A stretch of DNA of 48,299 bases from Planctomycetota bacterium (GTDB lineage: Bacteria > Planctomycetota > Planctomycetia > Planctomycetales > Planctomycetaceae), in NCBI GenBank assembly GCA_023417655.1, contig JAEZFD010000027.1, positions 1 through 48,299 of the forward strand. Reading direction: 5' to 3'. The position numbers and the translations under genes were made by a program. Under the pieces are notes generated by a model. It did no database searches. It saw only the letters and a list, made by a program, of their open reading frames with translations, and had not been told where the DNA came from. Shown here piece after piece: positions 33,533 through 42,446 of this stretch; the first letter of the stretch is position 1; each line of letters begins with the position of its first letter.

Positions 33533-34534
33533 TCAGCTCGATTGCCCTTTTGCCAGCAAGGTCAAAGACTGCTGGAAATCCTCCGGGAGCGGAGCCTGCA
33601 CTTCCAGCCAGGCTCCCCCGATCGGATGAGCAAATTCGAGCTGACAGGCATGCAGCGCGTGCCGACGAATCGGTAATCCGGTCTCTATTTCGCGTGACAT
33701 CTCAGGGTCGATATCCGCATAAAACGGCTTGAAGCGACCGTCGGTCTGATAGAATTCGTCACCGACGAGCGGATGACCGAGTGCAGCGAAGTGAACGCGG
33801 ATCTGATGATTTCTCCCCGTTCGCGGTCTGGCCCGGACCAGAGTATGTCTCGGGTAACGGGCGATGACCTCATACAGCGTCATCGCCGGCTTGCGATCCT
33901 TTGCATCCGCCCGACACGACATCAGCACATGTCTTCCGGTCCGCGCACGCCCAATCGCGAGATCAATGGTCCCCTTGTCGTTTTTGACGACTCCTTCAAC
34001 GAGCGCCAGGTAGCTCTTGGCGACTCGCGATGACTCAAACGCACTGCATAAGGCGGCGTGCGACTGGTGTGTCAGGGCGATCACAATCGCCCCGCTGGTC
34101 TGACGATCGAGTCGATGCACGAGGCCGGGACGCAGAACTCCGCGATCACAGACTTCGTGATCCAGCAGGAACTGCAGTGCATTCATCAGCGTGTCTGACT
34201 GGTCCTCACCGACAGGATGCACGATGACCCCCGCAGGTTTGTTGATGACCATGACCCAGGGGTCCCGGTAGAGAACGTCCAGCGGGAGCGGAGAGGGGTC
34301 AAGCAGCTTATCCGGTGGTTCGAGCAACTGAACCCGGACCAGCTGTCCGGAAAAGATCCGATCTGTTTGTCCAGCAGGCGCCTCGTTGATTGTCGCTCCG
34401 CCAGCTCGCACGATGCGCTGCATCCTCCATGATGTGTAATTGCGGAAGTGTCGCACGAGGAAGGAGTCGATGCGGATCCCGTTCGCGTCCGGTTCGACAA
34501 CCATCTCGTAAGTCGGGGGAAACATCAGGGACAA
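33533..34534 (-). CDS. RluA/RluD-family pseudouridine synthase
   Basis: A protein of 333 residues. The N-terminal S4 RNA-binding domain (GIRIDSFLVRHFRNYTSWRM, IVRAGGATINEAPAG) is followed by the catalytic domain with VINKPAGVIVHPVG, the catalytic Asp in GLVHRLDRQTSGAIVIA, and RTGRNHQIRVHFAALGHPL. It isomerises uridine in 23S rRNA or tRNA. The S4-plus-RluA order is that of RluD/RluC; which site it modifies cannot be told. Cytoplasmic. Confidence 0.92.
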   Translation of the reverse strand: MSLMFPPTYEMVVEPDANGIRIDSFLVRHFRNYTSWRMQRIVRAGGATINEAPAGQTDRIFSGQLVRVQLLEPPDKLLDPSPLPLDVLYRDPWVMVINKPAGVIVHPVGEDQSDTLMNALQFLLDHEVCDRGVLRPGLVHRLDRQTSGAIVIALTHQSHAALCSAFESSRVAKSYLALVEGVVKNDKGTIDLAIGRARTGRHVLMSCRADAKDRKPAMTLYEVIARYPRHTLVRARPRTGRNHQIRVHFAALGHPLVGDEFYQTDGRFKPFYADIDPEMSREIETGLPIRRHALHACQLEFAHPIGGAWLEVQAPLPEDFQQSLTLLAKGQSS

Positions 34535-34942
34535 TTCACGCTCGAATTCAGGTTGCAGGCAGGCTGCATCGTAGTTCCACCTCGTTCCCCTTCAAAGCGC
34601 GCGAACTCGCGAGAGCTGTGTCTTGTCTTTTCCATCGCTGGCAACACGCAATTTCGCAAAATCGCGGACTTTCTCTGAGTCGCAGAAAAAGTTCAAAAAC
34701 ACAGTCTACGTTCCTGAGAATGTGGTGCGTATACTCTCGTTGGACGGCTTGGACAGACATTTGCGGCTCGCAGAAAGGTCTGTCCTGAACGGAATGGTAT
34801 GACGTTTGCAAAAACTTCATAGGAACCAAAGGAAACCGATGACTGACTGTCCGTAATCGGGCGTCCCCCGCGGCGCCGACTGCTGTGTTCCGAATTGATT
34901 TGTCGAACAGAGCGGCAACTGCATCAGGAAAGGCACCGCACC
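34535..34942. other. 408 bp between divergent genes, no gene seen
   Basis: This separates the divergent pseudouridine synthase and DUF2617 genes and must contain both promoters. A minus-strand frame of 133 codons (34949-34548) spans most of it, but its composition is unconvincing and it would overlap the DUF2617 start. Confidence 0.5.
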
Positions 34943-35500
34943 ATGGCAACAGAGTCGATTCGTCCTAGTATTTCAGAAACCTCCTATCGCTTCTTCGACC
35001 GGCCGCTGCACCCGGAACTCTTCAGTCCCGCGATGGTCGGACGGTTGAAGACTGAGAACTACGATCTCACAGTCGGAATCTGTCAGGGGGGACACTACTT
35101 GCAGATGACAGCGAACGGTCGGACGATCACAGAAGTGACCGCTCCGGACCGTCAGATCCTCTCGACGTATGGTCTCCAGCAGACGTATTTCTTCAGCGAG
35201 AACGAAGAACTCGTTCTCGAAACACACACACCGTTTGAATACCACTTCGCTGGTCAAATCGACACCGTCGATTTCCCGATTTTTACCCGCGTGCAGATGG
35301 AACTGGAAGGCGAAGCCGCCAAGGCGTTCGTTTCTTACCAGTTCCCGGCGACGAACCGTCTCATGCCTGGCCCGCTGAGTCTCATTCAGCTCGAAGGCAA
35401 TGACCGCATGATTACGGTCAATACGTTCCACACTTTCCCCGACGATCTGGTCATTCTGAGAACGCAGTCACTCTTCCAGATTGTTCCGCCCGCCAAATGA
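34943..35500 (+). CDS. DUF2617-like protein
   Basis: A protein of 185 residues starting at the ATG at 34943 with GGAAAGG upstream. Seen: YRFFDRPLHPELFSPAMVGR near the N-terminus, GHYLQMTANGRTITEV, and a C-terminal beta-rich half (FEYHFAGQIDTVDFPIFTRV). The LHPELF element followed by an alternating I-x-x-G-H region and TEV fits DUF2617, a family of unknown function. No signal or membrane segment. A strong terminator follows. Confidence 0.6.
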   Translation: MATESIRPSISETSYRFFDRPLHPELFSPAMVGRLKTENYDLTVGICQGGHYLQMTANGRTITEVTAPDRQILSTYGLQQTYFFSENEELVLETHTPFEYHFAGQIDTVDFPIFTRVQMELEGEAAKAFVSYQFPATNRLMPGPLSLIQLEGNDRMITVNTFHTFPDDLVILRTQSLFQIVPPAK

Positions 35501-35539
35501 TATCGGGCAAGTGATGTCAGTCGACGTTTGATTTCGATG

Positions 35540-35578
35540 AAGCATCCGCCTCCGGACATGCCGGAGGCGGATGCTTTC
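35540..35578 (+). terminator. Terminator after the DUF2617-like gene
   Basis: AAGCATCCGCCTCCGG pairs with CCGGAGGCGGATGCTT, a 16-base stem with a five-base loop. It precedes glcD and shows that the two genes are separate transcripts or attenuated. Confidence 0.85.
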
Positions 35579-35594
35579 GTTATCATCGGCCTCC

Positions 35595-37052
35595 ATGAAC
35601 ACCACCGAGACCACTGTCGCCGCTGACTTCATTAATCGACTGCAGTCCCTCCTGGGCGAGACATCGGTTCTTGCTTCCGCGGACGAACGACTGGTGTATG
35701 AATGCGACGGCTATATCGTTGAAAAACGGATGCCTGACGTCGTTGTCTTTCCGACGACGACAGAGCATGTCGTTTCGATAGTAAAACTCTGCAATGAGTT
35801 TCAGGTTCCCTTTGTCCCTCGCGGTGCCGGGACCAGTCTTGCCGGAGGAACCCTGCCAGTCGGCGGCGGGGTGATGATCTGCCTGACACGCATGCGGGAG
35901 ATTCTGGAAGTCAATCTGCGTGACCGTTATGCCGTCGTGCAGCCCGGCACGGTGAATGTCCACCTGACGCAAAAGTTGAAGGGCTCGGGTTTCCACTTCG
36001 CCCCGGATCCCAGTTCACAGGGAGCATGCACCATCGGAGGCAACGTCGCCACAAACTCAGGTGGTCCCCACACACTGAAGTACGGAGTGACGGTCAATCA
36101 CATTCTCGGTATCGAAGTAGTTCTTCCCAACGGAGAGGTCGCCATGCTTGGCGGCCCTGTCGAAGAGACCCCGGGCTATGACCTGACGGGACTCTTTGTC
36201 GGGAGCGAGGGGACATTCGGTATCTGCACCAAAGTCTGGGTTCGTCTCACCCGAGATCCGGTTGCTTTCCGCACGATGCTGGGAATCTTCGAAACCGTCA
36301 CGCAGGCCACGGAGGCCATCAGCGGAATCATCGCGGCAGGAATTATTCCCGCCGCGCTGGAGATGATGGATCAGGGAATCATCGGAGCCGTCGAGCAGGC
36401 ATTCCATTTCGGATTCCCGCTGGATGCCGGGGCGATTCTCCTGATCGAAGTCGATGGACTCGAAGCCGGGCTGGATGTCGACGCAGTGAAGATTGAAGAG
36501 ATTTGCTTTGCCCACGGGGCCCGAGAAGTCCGGCGGGCTCAGTCATCGCAGGAACGGCTGCTTCTTTGGAAATGCCGGAAGCAGGCCTTCGGGGCAATCG
36601 GTCGCCTCGCCCCGAGCTTCTGCACTCAGGATGGTGTCGTTCCGCGAACCAAGCTTCCTCAGATTCTGGCCGCGATTCAGGAAGCCGAAAAACGTCACGG
36701 CTTGCGGATCGTGAACGTCTTCCATGCAGGCGATGGAAACATCCATCCGATCCTGCTGTTTGATGAACGTGATGAAGAACAGACGCGGCGCGTGATTGCT
36801 GCCGGCGACGAGATTCTCTCGAAGTGCATCGAACTTGGTGGCAGTGTCACCGGCGAGCATGGGATCGGCGTCGAAAAAATCAGCTTCATGGACAAGCTGT
36901 TCACCCCCACCGATCTGGAGGTGATGGGGGATGTCCGCCGCGTCTTCAATCCTGACGGCCGCTGCAGTCCGCAGAAGATGCTCCCCACGTCTGCCGGATG
37001 TGCCAACGAACACATCCACCGAGCCAAACCGGGCCGCCGCGCTGCCATGTAA
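35595..37052 (+). CDS. glcD: FAD-linked glycolate oxidase subunit
   Basis: A protein of 485 residues from the ATG at 35595; the longer frame begins inside the terminator hairpin. FAD-PCMH domain: MPDVVVFPTTTEHVVSIVK, VPRGAGTSLAGG, the FAD motif FAPDPSSQGACTIGGNVATN and SGGPHTLKYG, GLFVGSEGTFGI. C-terminal FAD-oxidase domain: VFHAGDGNIHPILLFD and GSVTGEHGIGVEKI. It oxidises glycolate or a related 2-hydroxyacid. No GlcE or GlcF gene is adjacent, unlike in E. coli. A terminator follows. Confidence 0.88.
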   Translation: MNTTETTVAADFINRLQSLLGETSVLASADERLVYECDGYIVEKRMPDVVVFPTTTEHVVSIVKLCNEFQVPFVPRGAGTSLAGGTLPVGGGVMICLTRMREILEVNLRDRYAVVQPGTVNVHLTQKLKGSGFHFAPDPSSQGACTIGGNVATNSGGPHTLKYGVTVNHILGIEVVLPNGEVAMLGGPVEETPGYDLTGLFVGSEGTFGICTKVWVRLTRDPVAFRTMLGIFETVTQATEAISGIIAAGIIPAALEMMDQGIIGAVEQAFHFGFPLDAGAILLIEVDGLEAGLDVDAVKIEEICFAHGAREVRRAQSSQERLLLWKCRKQAFGAIGRLAPSFCTQDGVVPRTKLPQILAAIQEAEKRHGLRIVNVFHAGDGNIHPILLFDERDEEQTRRVIAAGDEILSKCIELGGSVTGEHGIGVEKISFMDKLFTPTDLEVMGDVRRVFNPDGRCSPQKMLPTSAGCANEHIHRAKPGRRAAM

Positions 37053-37373
37053 GGCGACCGGCCTCCCAAGCCGAACGTCCCTCGTCGATCAAAATTCGTG
37101 ATCCCCCAATCGGACGGCGACAATCATCGGTCGCCGTCCGATTCGTTTTTCGGGTAACTCATTTTGTTTCAATGGGTTGTGCTACGGGATCCTTCTCGCC
37201 TTTGAACGTGAGATCAGTTTGAACTGCGATTTCTCTGCCCTGCTCACCTTCCGACTTCCGCCATTTTCGCGGACCTTGAGTCTTCTCCCGTTCTTAATGG
37301 AGTTTCACAGCAACTCCAGCCGATGGAGAGGAGAAGTCCCCCAATTTGGAATTATTGGAATATTTGATTCGTC
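37053..37373. other. 321 bp upstream of porin gene
   Basis: Contains the glcD terminator (37108-37148) and otherwise AT-richer sequence that should hold the porin promoter. No gene seen. Confidence 0.5.
37108..37150 (+). terminator. Terminator after glcD
   Basis: AATCGGACGGCGA pairs with TCGCCGTCCGATT (13 bases) around a 10-base loop, followed by CGTTTTTC. Confidence 0.9.
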
Positions 37374-38957
37374 GTGCCTAAGGTCGCCAGTCTTATTAGA
37401 TTGCCTGTTTTGCTTGGGTCGCGTGGCAATCAGCCGCATGCGCCAAGAGGAAACTTTCGTATCCATTGCCTGATCAGGGTGATCGCTCTGGCACTGTGTT
37501 GGGGCGCCAGTTGCAGCAGTCTCTCTGCTCAGGAGAACCCGGGATTCCTTCAGGGAGTTCTGGAACAGGGTTTCGATCGCCGGGACCGCGAGCCTGAAAT
37601 CGATCCTGTTCCTCCTATCTTCCCGGAGTTCCAGCAAGCAGCGCCGATTCAACTGGCTCAGCAGTCGCGGATTATTGGCCCACAGACAGATCCCGGAGCA
37701 ATCGTCGACGGTGAGACGAACGTCCCCCCCATCGATTCCCGACTCTCGCCTGGTCTGCTGCCGCCGGGCCCCGGGAAGTCGGACAAACCCTCCAACAAGT
37801 GGTACGACAAGCTCAGTATCCGCGGGTATGCCCAGTTCCGGTATAACGACGTTCTGGTGACGGAACCGGGCTCTGCACCGCCAAGCTACGCAGGCGATAA
37901 CTCCATCGACGACGAGCGGAACTTTCTCATCCGCCGCGCCCGTCTGATCATCAGCGGCGATGTCCATGAACGGGTCTTTGTTTACTTGCAGGCAGACTTT
38001 GCAAGCGGCGTCCCCGGCAGCCCGGATGCTGACTATTACGGACAAATGCGTGACTGGTATGCCGACTTGTATCTCACCGAGAACAAGGTGCATCGTATTC
38101 GTGCCGGGCAGTCCAAGATTCCGTTTGGCTGGGAGAACCTGCAATCCAGTTCGAACCGGATTCCGCTCGATCGCGCTGACGGCCTGAACAGTGCTCAGAG
38201 AAACGAGCGGGATCTCGCATTGTTGTACTACTACACGCCGGAAGCGGTGCAGGATGTCTTTCTCCGCATCATGGAAGAAAACCTGAAGGGCTCCGGGAAC
38301 TACGGGATGTTCGGTGCCGGGATCTATAATGGTCAGGGAGGATCATTAAGGGACCGGAACGAAGGCGTGCATACCGTGGTGCGGTTCACGTATCCGTTTG
38401 TGCTGGCGAATGACCAGATTGTTGAACTCGGCATTCAGGGATACACCGGTGATTACGTCGTGCTCGGCTCGCCGATTCAGCCAGGCGGAGTCGGTCCAGT
38501 TATTACTCCTGCAAACACGGGGGATGGTTCGGGGCAAATGGATCGACGACTGGCAGGCTCTCTGATCATCTATCCTCAGCCCATCGGTTTTCAGGCAGAA
38601 TGGAATGTCGGTCGCGGCCCTGCTCTCGACAATTCACAAACGGCTGTCGTAGACCGCTCGCTCACAGGCGGGTATGCGATGCTGTTTTCAAAGCATGACA
38701 CCCAATCCTGGGGAACGTTCTTTCCGTTCGCTCGATATTCGCATTTCCGTGGAGGCTATAAATCGTTTCGGAATGCGCCTTATTCCCGCATGGATGACTT
38801 CGAGCTAGGTTGTGAGTGGCAGATCTGCTCAGCTGTTGAACTCACCACATCTTATCTCTTCGCCGATCGAACCAATCTCAATGCCGTCACATCAGGTCGT
38901 TCCTATAACGCCTTCGACGGTCAGGTCCTTCGCTTCCAGTTGCAGGTGAACTACTAA
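37374..38957 (+). CDS. Phosphate-selective porin O/P-type outer-membrane channel
   Basis: A protein of up to 527 residues; the first possible start is a GTG and no clear ribosome-binding site is seen, so the true start may be slightly downstream. A Sec signal (LIRVIALALCWGASCSSLSA) is followed by a proline/glutamine-rich region. A 16-strand-type porin domain follows from about residue 145 (YAQFRYNDVL, IRRARLIISGDVHERVFVYL, DLYLTENKVHRIRAGQSKIP, FGWENLQSSSNRIPLDRAD) and ends in an aromatic strand (LRFQLQVNY). Outer-membrane channel; selectivity unknown. Confidence 0.85.
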   Translation: MPKVASLIRLPVLLGSRGNQPHAPRGNFRIHCLIRVIALALCWGASCSSLSAQENPGFLQGVLEQGFDRRDREPEIDPVPPIFPEFQQAAPIQLAQQSRIIGPQTDPGAIVDGETNVPPIDSRLSPGLLPPGPGKSDKPSNKWYDKLSIRGYAQFRYNDVLVTEPGSAPPSYAGDNSIDDERNFLIRRARLIISGDVHERVFVYLQADFASGVPGSPDADYYGQMRDWYADLYLTENKVHRIRAGQSKIPFGWENLQSSSNRIPLDRADGLNSAQRNERDLALLYYYTPEAVQDVFLRIMEENLKGSGNYGMFGAGIYNGQGGSLRDRNEGVHTVVRFTYPFVLANDQIVELGIQGYTGDYVVLGSPIQPGGVGPVITPANTGDGSGQMDRRLAGSLIIYPQPIGFQAEWNVGRGPALDNSQTAVVDRSLTGGYAMLFSKHDTQSWGTFFPFARYSHFRGGYKSFRNAPYSRMDDFELGCEWQICSAVELTTSYLFADRTNLNAVTSGRSYNAFDGQVLRFQLQVNY

Positions 38958-39046
38958 GCGATTCTGGGGTAATTGTCACAGGCGAGCTGCGACGATTCTG
39001 GTTTACGTCACTCATTGGGTTAATCGCAACTTTGTGCAAGTTGGGA

Positions 39047-39079
39047 TCTCCCAGGCGGAACTCGTCCGCCGATGGGAGA
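39047..39079. terminator. Hairpin between convergent porin and lipoprotein genes
   Basis: TCTCCCA and TGGGAGA enclose an inner GGCGGA/TCCGCC stem. A second palindrome, CGCTCTCGAGAGCG, follows at 39098-39111. There is no strong T run, so it may act weakly. Confidence 0.6.
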
Positions 39080-39133
39080 CCACGCACCATCGTCTCACGC
39101 TCTCGAGAGCGAGATCGAATTCGGTCGCCGACA

Positions 39134-39568
39134 CTATTTCAGATCGAACACTAACTCGTTCTTCCCTGCTTTGATCTCTTGCCGGAGAGAGGTTTTCGAA
39201 TTGTATTTCTCCGGGATGAACTGAATGATTTCGTCCGTCAGGTTGTTGTCAGGATCTTTGATCTTCTTGCCTGATTTCTTATAGGCGATGATTTCAACAT
39301 CATTCTGGCCGATGACGATGCCGCGCTTGTCGTTCGCATCCGTCGCTGTGCTGAACTTGCCGTCCTTGATTTTCAGCTGAACTGCAGCACCGTTCAGCCC
39401 CTGAATCGGAGCAAAGGTAATCGCTCCGTCTTCAACTGGCTGCGATTGAAAAGTGACCGTCCCCTCCACGATCGCCCGAGGAGCTTCGTTGGACTTTCCA
39501 CAACCGCACAGAGCCAAAGCACCTAAGGCCACAATCAACCAGGAACGCTGCGCAAAACAGGACGGCAT
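39134..39568 (-). CDS. DUF1559-associated lipoprotein
   Basis: A protein of 144 residues. Lipoprotein signal LIVALGALALCGCG with probable lipidated Cys22. The mature part is a single carboxypeptidase-regulatory-like fold (IVEGTVTFQSQPVEDGAITF, then KAGKNELVFDLK). It is the counterpart of the protein at 3504-3082, but here the gene is divergent from its DUF1559 neighbour (39746), 177 bases apart. Likely envelope-anchored; function unknown. Confidence 0.8.
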   Translation of the reverse strand: MPSCFAQRSWLIVALGALALCGCGKSNEAPRAIVEGTVTFQSQPVEDGAITFAPIQGLNGAAVQLKIKDGKFSTATDANDKRGIVIGQNDVEIIAYKKSGKKIKDPDNNLTDEIIQFIPEKYNSKTSLRQEIKAGKNELVFDLK

Positions 39569-39745
39569 GAGAACTCCACTTAGTCGGAACCTATGGGGGA
39601 GGACAAATCACTCAGATGCGAGCCAGCCAGCGGATTCGGAGATGGGCCGACCGCCTTCTGGTCAAAATTGATCATCTTATTGCAAACGATTGTATTGACC
39701 ACTCGGAAATGATAGTTATAGAGAAAATGTTCTTGATGCGTTTGG

Positions 39746-40801
39746 ATGAGCATACTTCATCCTGCTGACTCTTCTCGAATGGGCCCCTGTATGTGCGCGC
39801 GTCCTTCTCAACCGCTTCAGGTCAGAATCCGTCGAGCATTTACTCTGATCGAGCTGCTTGTGGTGATTGCGATCATCGCAGTGCTCATCGCCTTGCTGCT
39901 GCCGGCGGTTCAGCAGGCGAGAGAGGCTGCCAGACGGTCACAATGCAAAAATAATCTGAAGCAGATCGGGCTGGCACTTCACAACTATGCGGATACACAC
40001 GGTTGCTTGCCAATCGGCGCCTTGTTCGCCGATCTCGGTGATGTCGTGCCCAATGGGAGCAACCGCTCAACCTGGATGGCGTACATTCTCCCCTTTATGG
40101 ATCAGGGGCCGCTCTATGCCAAAATGGACTTCGAGAACCGCAAAATGACTGCCAACTGGGATCCTCAGAAGGTTCGGGAAGTCGTGATCCCTGCTTATCG
40201 ATGTCCAACTGATTCAATGCTTTCTGTCACGAACGGTTATGCACCGACGAACTACGTGGCTTGCATCGGGACTGCATGGACGCTGTACGGCGACGGGGGC
40301 AGACAAGCCTCGGGGGCGGGTTACGGGTCGTATATCATCGGGAATGGCACTTGGGCACGAATGGTATTAAATGACGGGATGCAGAAGGGCGTTTTCGCGA
40401 CCAATAGTCACACCAAGTTTCAGTCCATTAAAGACGGGACCTCAAATACTCTGGCTGTCTCGGAGTGTAAGGTTGGAACTGAGTGGCAGTCCCTGACGGT
40501 TTCAACATTTGTTCCTTGTGATACCTCGGGGGCGACTCTCAATAAAAATCGAGGCTACTCCTGGATGTACGGACATGAAATGTCCTGGTTATTCAACACG
40601 CTGCAGGTTCCGAATTCGCTGGGGGATGACTGTGCACGATTTGAGGTGTACGCGAATGCGCCAGCCCGCAGTCACCACACCGGCGGAGTACACGCTTTGT
40701 TGGCTGATGGGTCTGTCAGGTTCGTCAGCGATAATATTCACAAGGGAACGTGGGAGAATCTCGGCAATCAGGCCGATGGTCAGGTTGTGGGAGAATACTG
40801 A
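39746..40801 (+). CDS. DUF1559 protein with prepilin-type N-terminus
   Basis: A protein of 351 residues. The 31-residue leader ends RIRRA, followed by FTLIELLVVIAIIAVLIALL; the residue before the cleavage site is Ala31 instead of the usual Gly. The next helix (AVQQAREAARRSQCKNNLKQ) is identical to that of the protein at 4621-3635. The C-terminus carries H-X9-DG (HTGGVHALLADG). Presumed extracellular pseudopilin-like protein of unknown function. A perfect terminator follows. Confidence 0.9.
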   Translation: MSILHPADSSRMGPCMCARPSQPLQVRIRRAFTLIELLVVIAIIAVLIALLLPAVQQAREAARRSQCKNNLKQIGLALHNYADTHGCLPIGALFADLGDVVPNGSNRSTWMAYILPFMDQGPLYAKMDFENRKMTANWDPQKVREVVIPAYRCPTDSMLSVTNGYAPTNYVACIGTAWTLYGDGGRQASGAGYGSYIIGNGTWARMVLNDGMQKGVFATNSHTKFQSIKDGTSNTLAVSECKVGTEWQSLTVSTFVPCDTSGATLNKNRGYSWMYGHEMSWLFNTLQVPNSLGDDCARFEVYANAPARSHHTGGVHALLADGSVRFVSDNIHKGTWENLGNQADGQVVGEY

Positions 40802-40831
40802 TCCGGAGTGAATTCCGGCGGGTTCCAAATA

Positions 40832-40874
40832 AAAAGCGGACGTTTGATTTCTCAAACGTCCGCTTTTCTTTTTC
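40832..40874 (+). terminator. Terminator between DUF1559 and thioredoxin genes
   Basis: AAAAGCGGACGTTTGA pairs perfectly with TCAAACGTCCGCTTTT over 16 bases with a four-base loop, followed by CTTTTTC. It works for both convergent genes. Confidence 0.92.
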
Positions 40875-40922
40875 AATCTGAATTCTTGTCACCCATCAGT
40901 GAGGACACAGAATTTGTGATGC

Positions 40923-41777
40923 CTACCGGAAGGTTGTTTCGATCTGGCCTGGTTCCAGAACGATTTTTGTCCGGACGTACTTCTCGGGATTCTGTTTGAA
41001 GGACCGACGGTTATCTTCATTCGTGAACAGATAAAGCCGGTCATCGAAATAGGCGCCCCATTCGATGGTTCCGCCGACGGCACGATCGGCCGTGAACAGC
41101 AGCACCGGGTCGCATCCCAGGAACTGCGGAGCGTACTGCTCAGGAGACTGCAGGAACTTCTGGCGGGCCTCATCCGAGACAAAGTGGAATGTCTGGTCCT
41201 TGTAAGATCCGACGAACTTTGACGAACCCTTCTCCCACTGACGACTCGTCTGGAGTGTCACTGGGCAATAGCCTTCCAACATCGCGTCGGATGCCGTGGC
41301 AACTGCTGACTCAGTCGTGCTGACAGCCGTTGCTGCCTGCTTTGGCTGGCGTGATGCGATCAGGTCGCTGTAACGCCGACTCGCGCGATCCACCAAAGCG
41401 ATGTAGTCTTCGGCGGACTGAAACCCGGTGGATTCCATCAGTCGCTGCCCACTGGGCTCGATGATGATATCCATGGGGAATCGGTCGACGCCAAAACGCC
41501 GCGCCAGTTCTGGGTTCTTATCGACGTCGATTTTGACGCAGATTGCGGACGCTTTCAGATGATCGATTACTGTTGGCTGAGTGAAGACGGTCGTCTCCAT
41601 CTTTCGACAGGGAGCACACCACTCTGCTCCGAAGTGACAGAGAATGGGGCGATTCAAACGCTCGGCTTCGCGCCGGGCTTCGTTGAGGTCATTTAACCAG
41701 TTTGCGCTGGCCACCGACGAGCAACAGGCCAGCATGATGAATGCACAGGTTCTCAAACCGCGCTGCAGGCGCGCCAT
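40923..41777 (-). CDS. Secreted thioredoxin-fold protein fused to YHS-like domain
   Basis: A protein of 284 residues from MARLQRG (an ATG two codons earlier is also possible). A Sec signal is followed by a thioredoxin domain with an intact WCAPC site (Cys54 and Cys57), in the DsbD-gamma/thioredoxin_7 style (EAERLNRPILCHFGAEWCAP, KIDVDKNPELARRFGVDRFP). After a linker comes a YHS-like metal-binding domain (GYCPVTLQTSRQWEKGSSKF to KFLQSPEQYAPQ) and a second, weaker copy (GGTIEWGAYFDDRLYLFTNE to FKQNPEKYV). Probable periplasmic thiol or metal-handling protein. Confidence 0.8.
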   Translation of the reverse strand: MARLQRGLRTCAFIMLACCSSVASANWLNDLNEARREAERLNRPILCHFGAEWCAPCRKMETTVFTQPTVIDHLKASAICVKIDVDKNPELARRFGVDRFPMDIIIEPSGQRLMESTGFQSAEDYIALVDRASRRYSDLIASRQPKQAATAVSTTESAVATASDAMLEGYCPVTLQTSRQWEKGSSKFVGSYKDQTFHFVSDEARQKFLQSPEQYAPQFLGCDPVLLFTADRAVGGTIEWGAYFDDRLYLFTNEDNRRSFKQNPEKYVRTKIVLEPGQIETTFR

Positions 41778-42446
41778 GATCATCCCTTTCCTTCAGTGTG
41801 TGGGTCTCCATTCACGAGATCAACCGATGACTGAACCAGAGATCATGACGATGCATGTCGATCACTGGCAGGTGAGCACGCTGTGAAAGCTGCGATCACG
41901 ATTGTCAGTTGTCCGGCTTCAAACAAAGCGAAGCTGAACACCCTGGGGAGCATTTTGCTCTTCTCGATCGTGTCGCCACTTTGTCCTGTCAGTGGGCTGC
42001 ATTCCGTCGGCGCCCTGAGCGGGCTTGCCGGAAGCTCTGCGTCCTGTCAGGACAAAATTGAAGCTCTCTACAGATATCGGCTGAACTCACACCAACATCC
42101 GAACTCTTGAATCGTTCTCTGGCATGTCGGGAACAGATCCGGTCCAGATGTGGGAATGTGAGGAGTTTAGTGTGCCCGCTGGATAAGTCGAGTTTGCCGG
42201 TCGGGGAGATTCGGAGGTAATCAAAATCGAGAAGCTGAGCGAGGAGCGACCAGATTCAGTCGATAAAAGAACTGACTTCCAGCGGAATATTCTGCCGGAA
42301 GCGAATTCACTTTTCGAGTCAAGATATTTGCTGGTGATGGGTTACGACGAGGCGACGATCCGGAACATTCGTGTATCAAAATGTTGATCGTTTGTTAGCT
42401 GTTGTTTTCAAATCGTCAGGAACTGCTTCAAATCGGTGCAGGTGAG
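41778..42446. other. About 670 bp between divergent thioredoxin and ftsW genes
   Basis: No convincing gene. A 75-codon frame (41883-42110) starts at a GTG without a ribosome-binding site and has a mixed hydrophobic stretch; I do not call it. The region must hold promoters for both neighbours. Confidence 0.45.

Noticed and set aside
34548..34949. 133-codon minus-strand frame between divergent genes
   Set aside because: It overlaps the DUF2617-like start and has irregular composition. It would leave no room for promoters.
41883..42110. 75-codon frame starting at GTG
   Set aside because: No ribosome-binding site and no recognisable fold. It has one hydrophobic stretch only.
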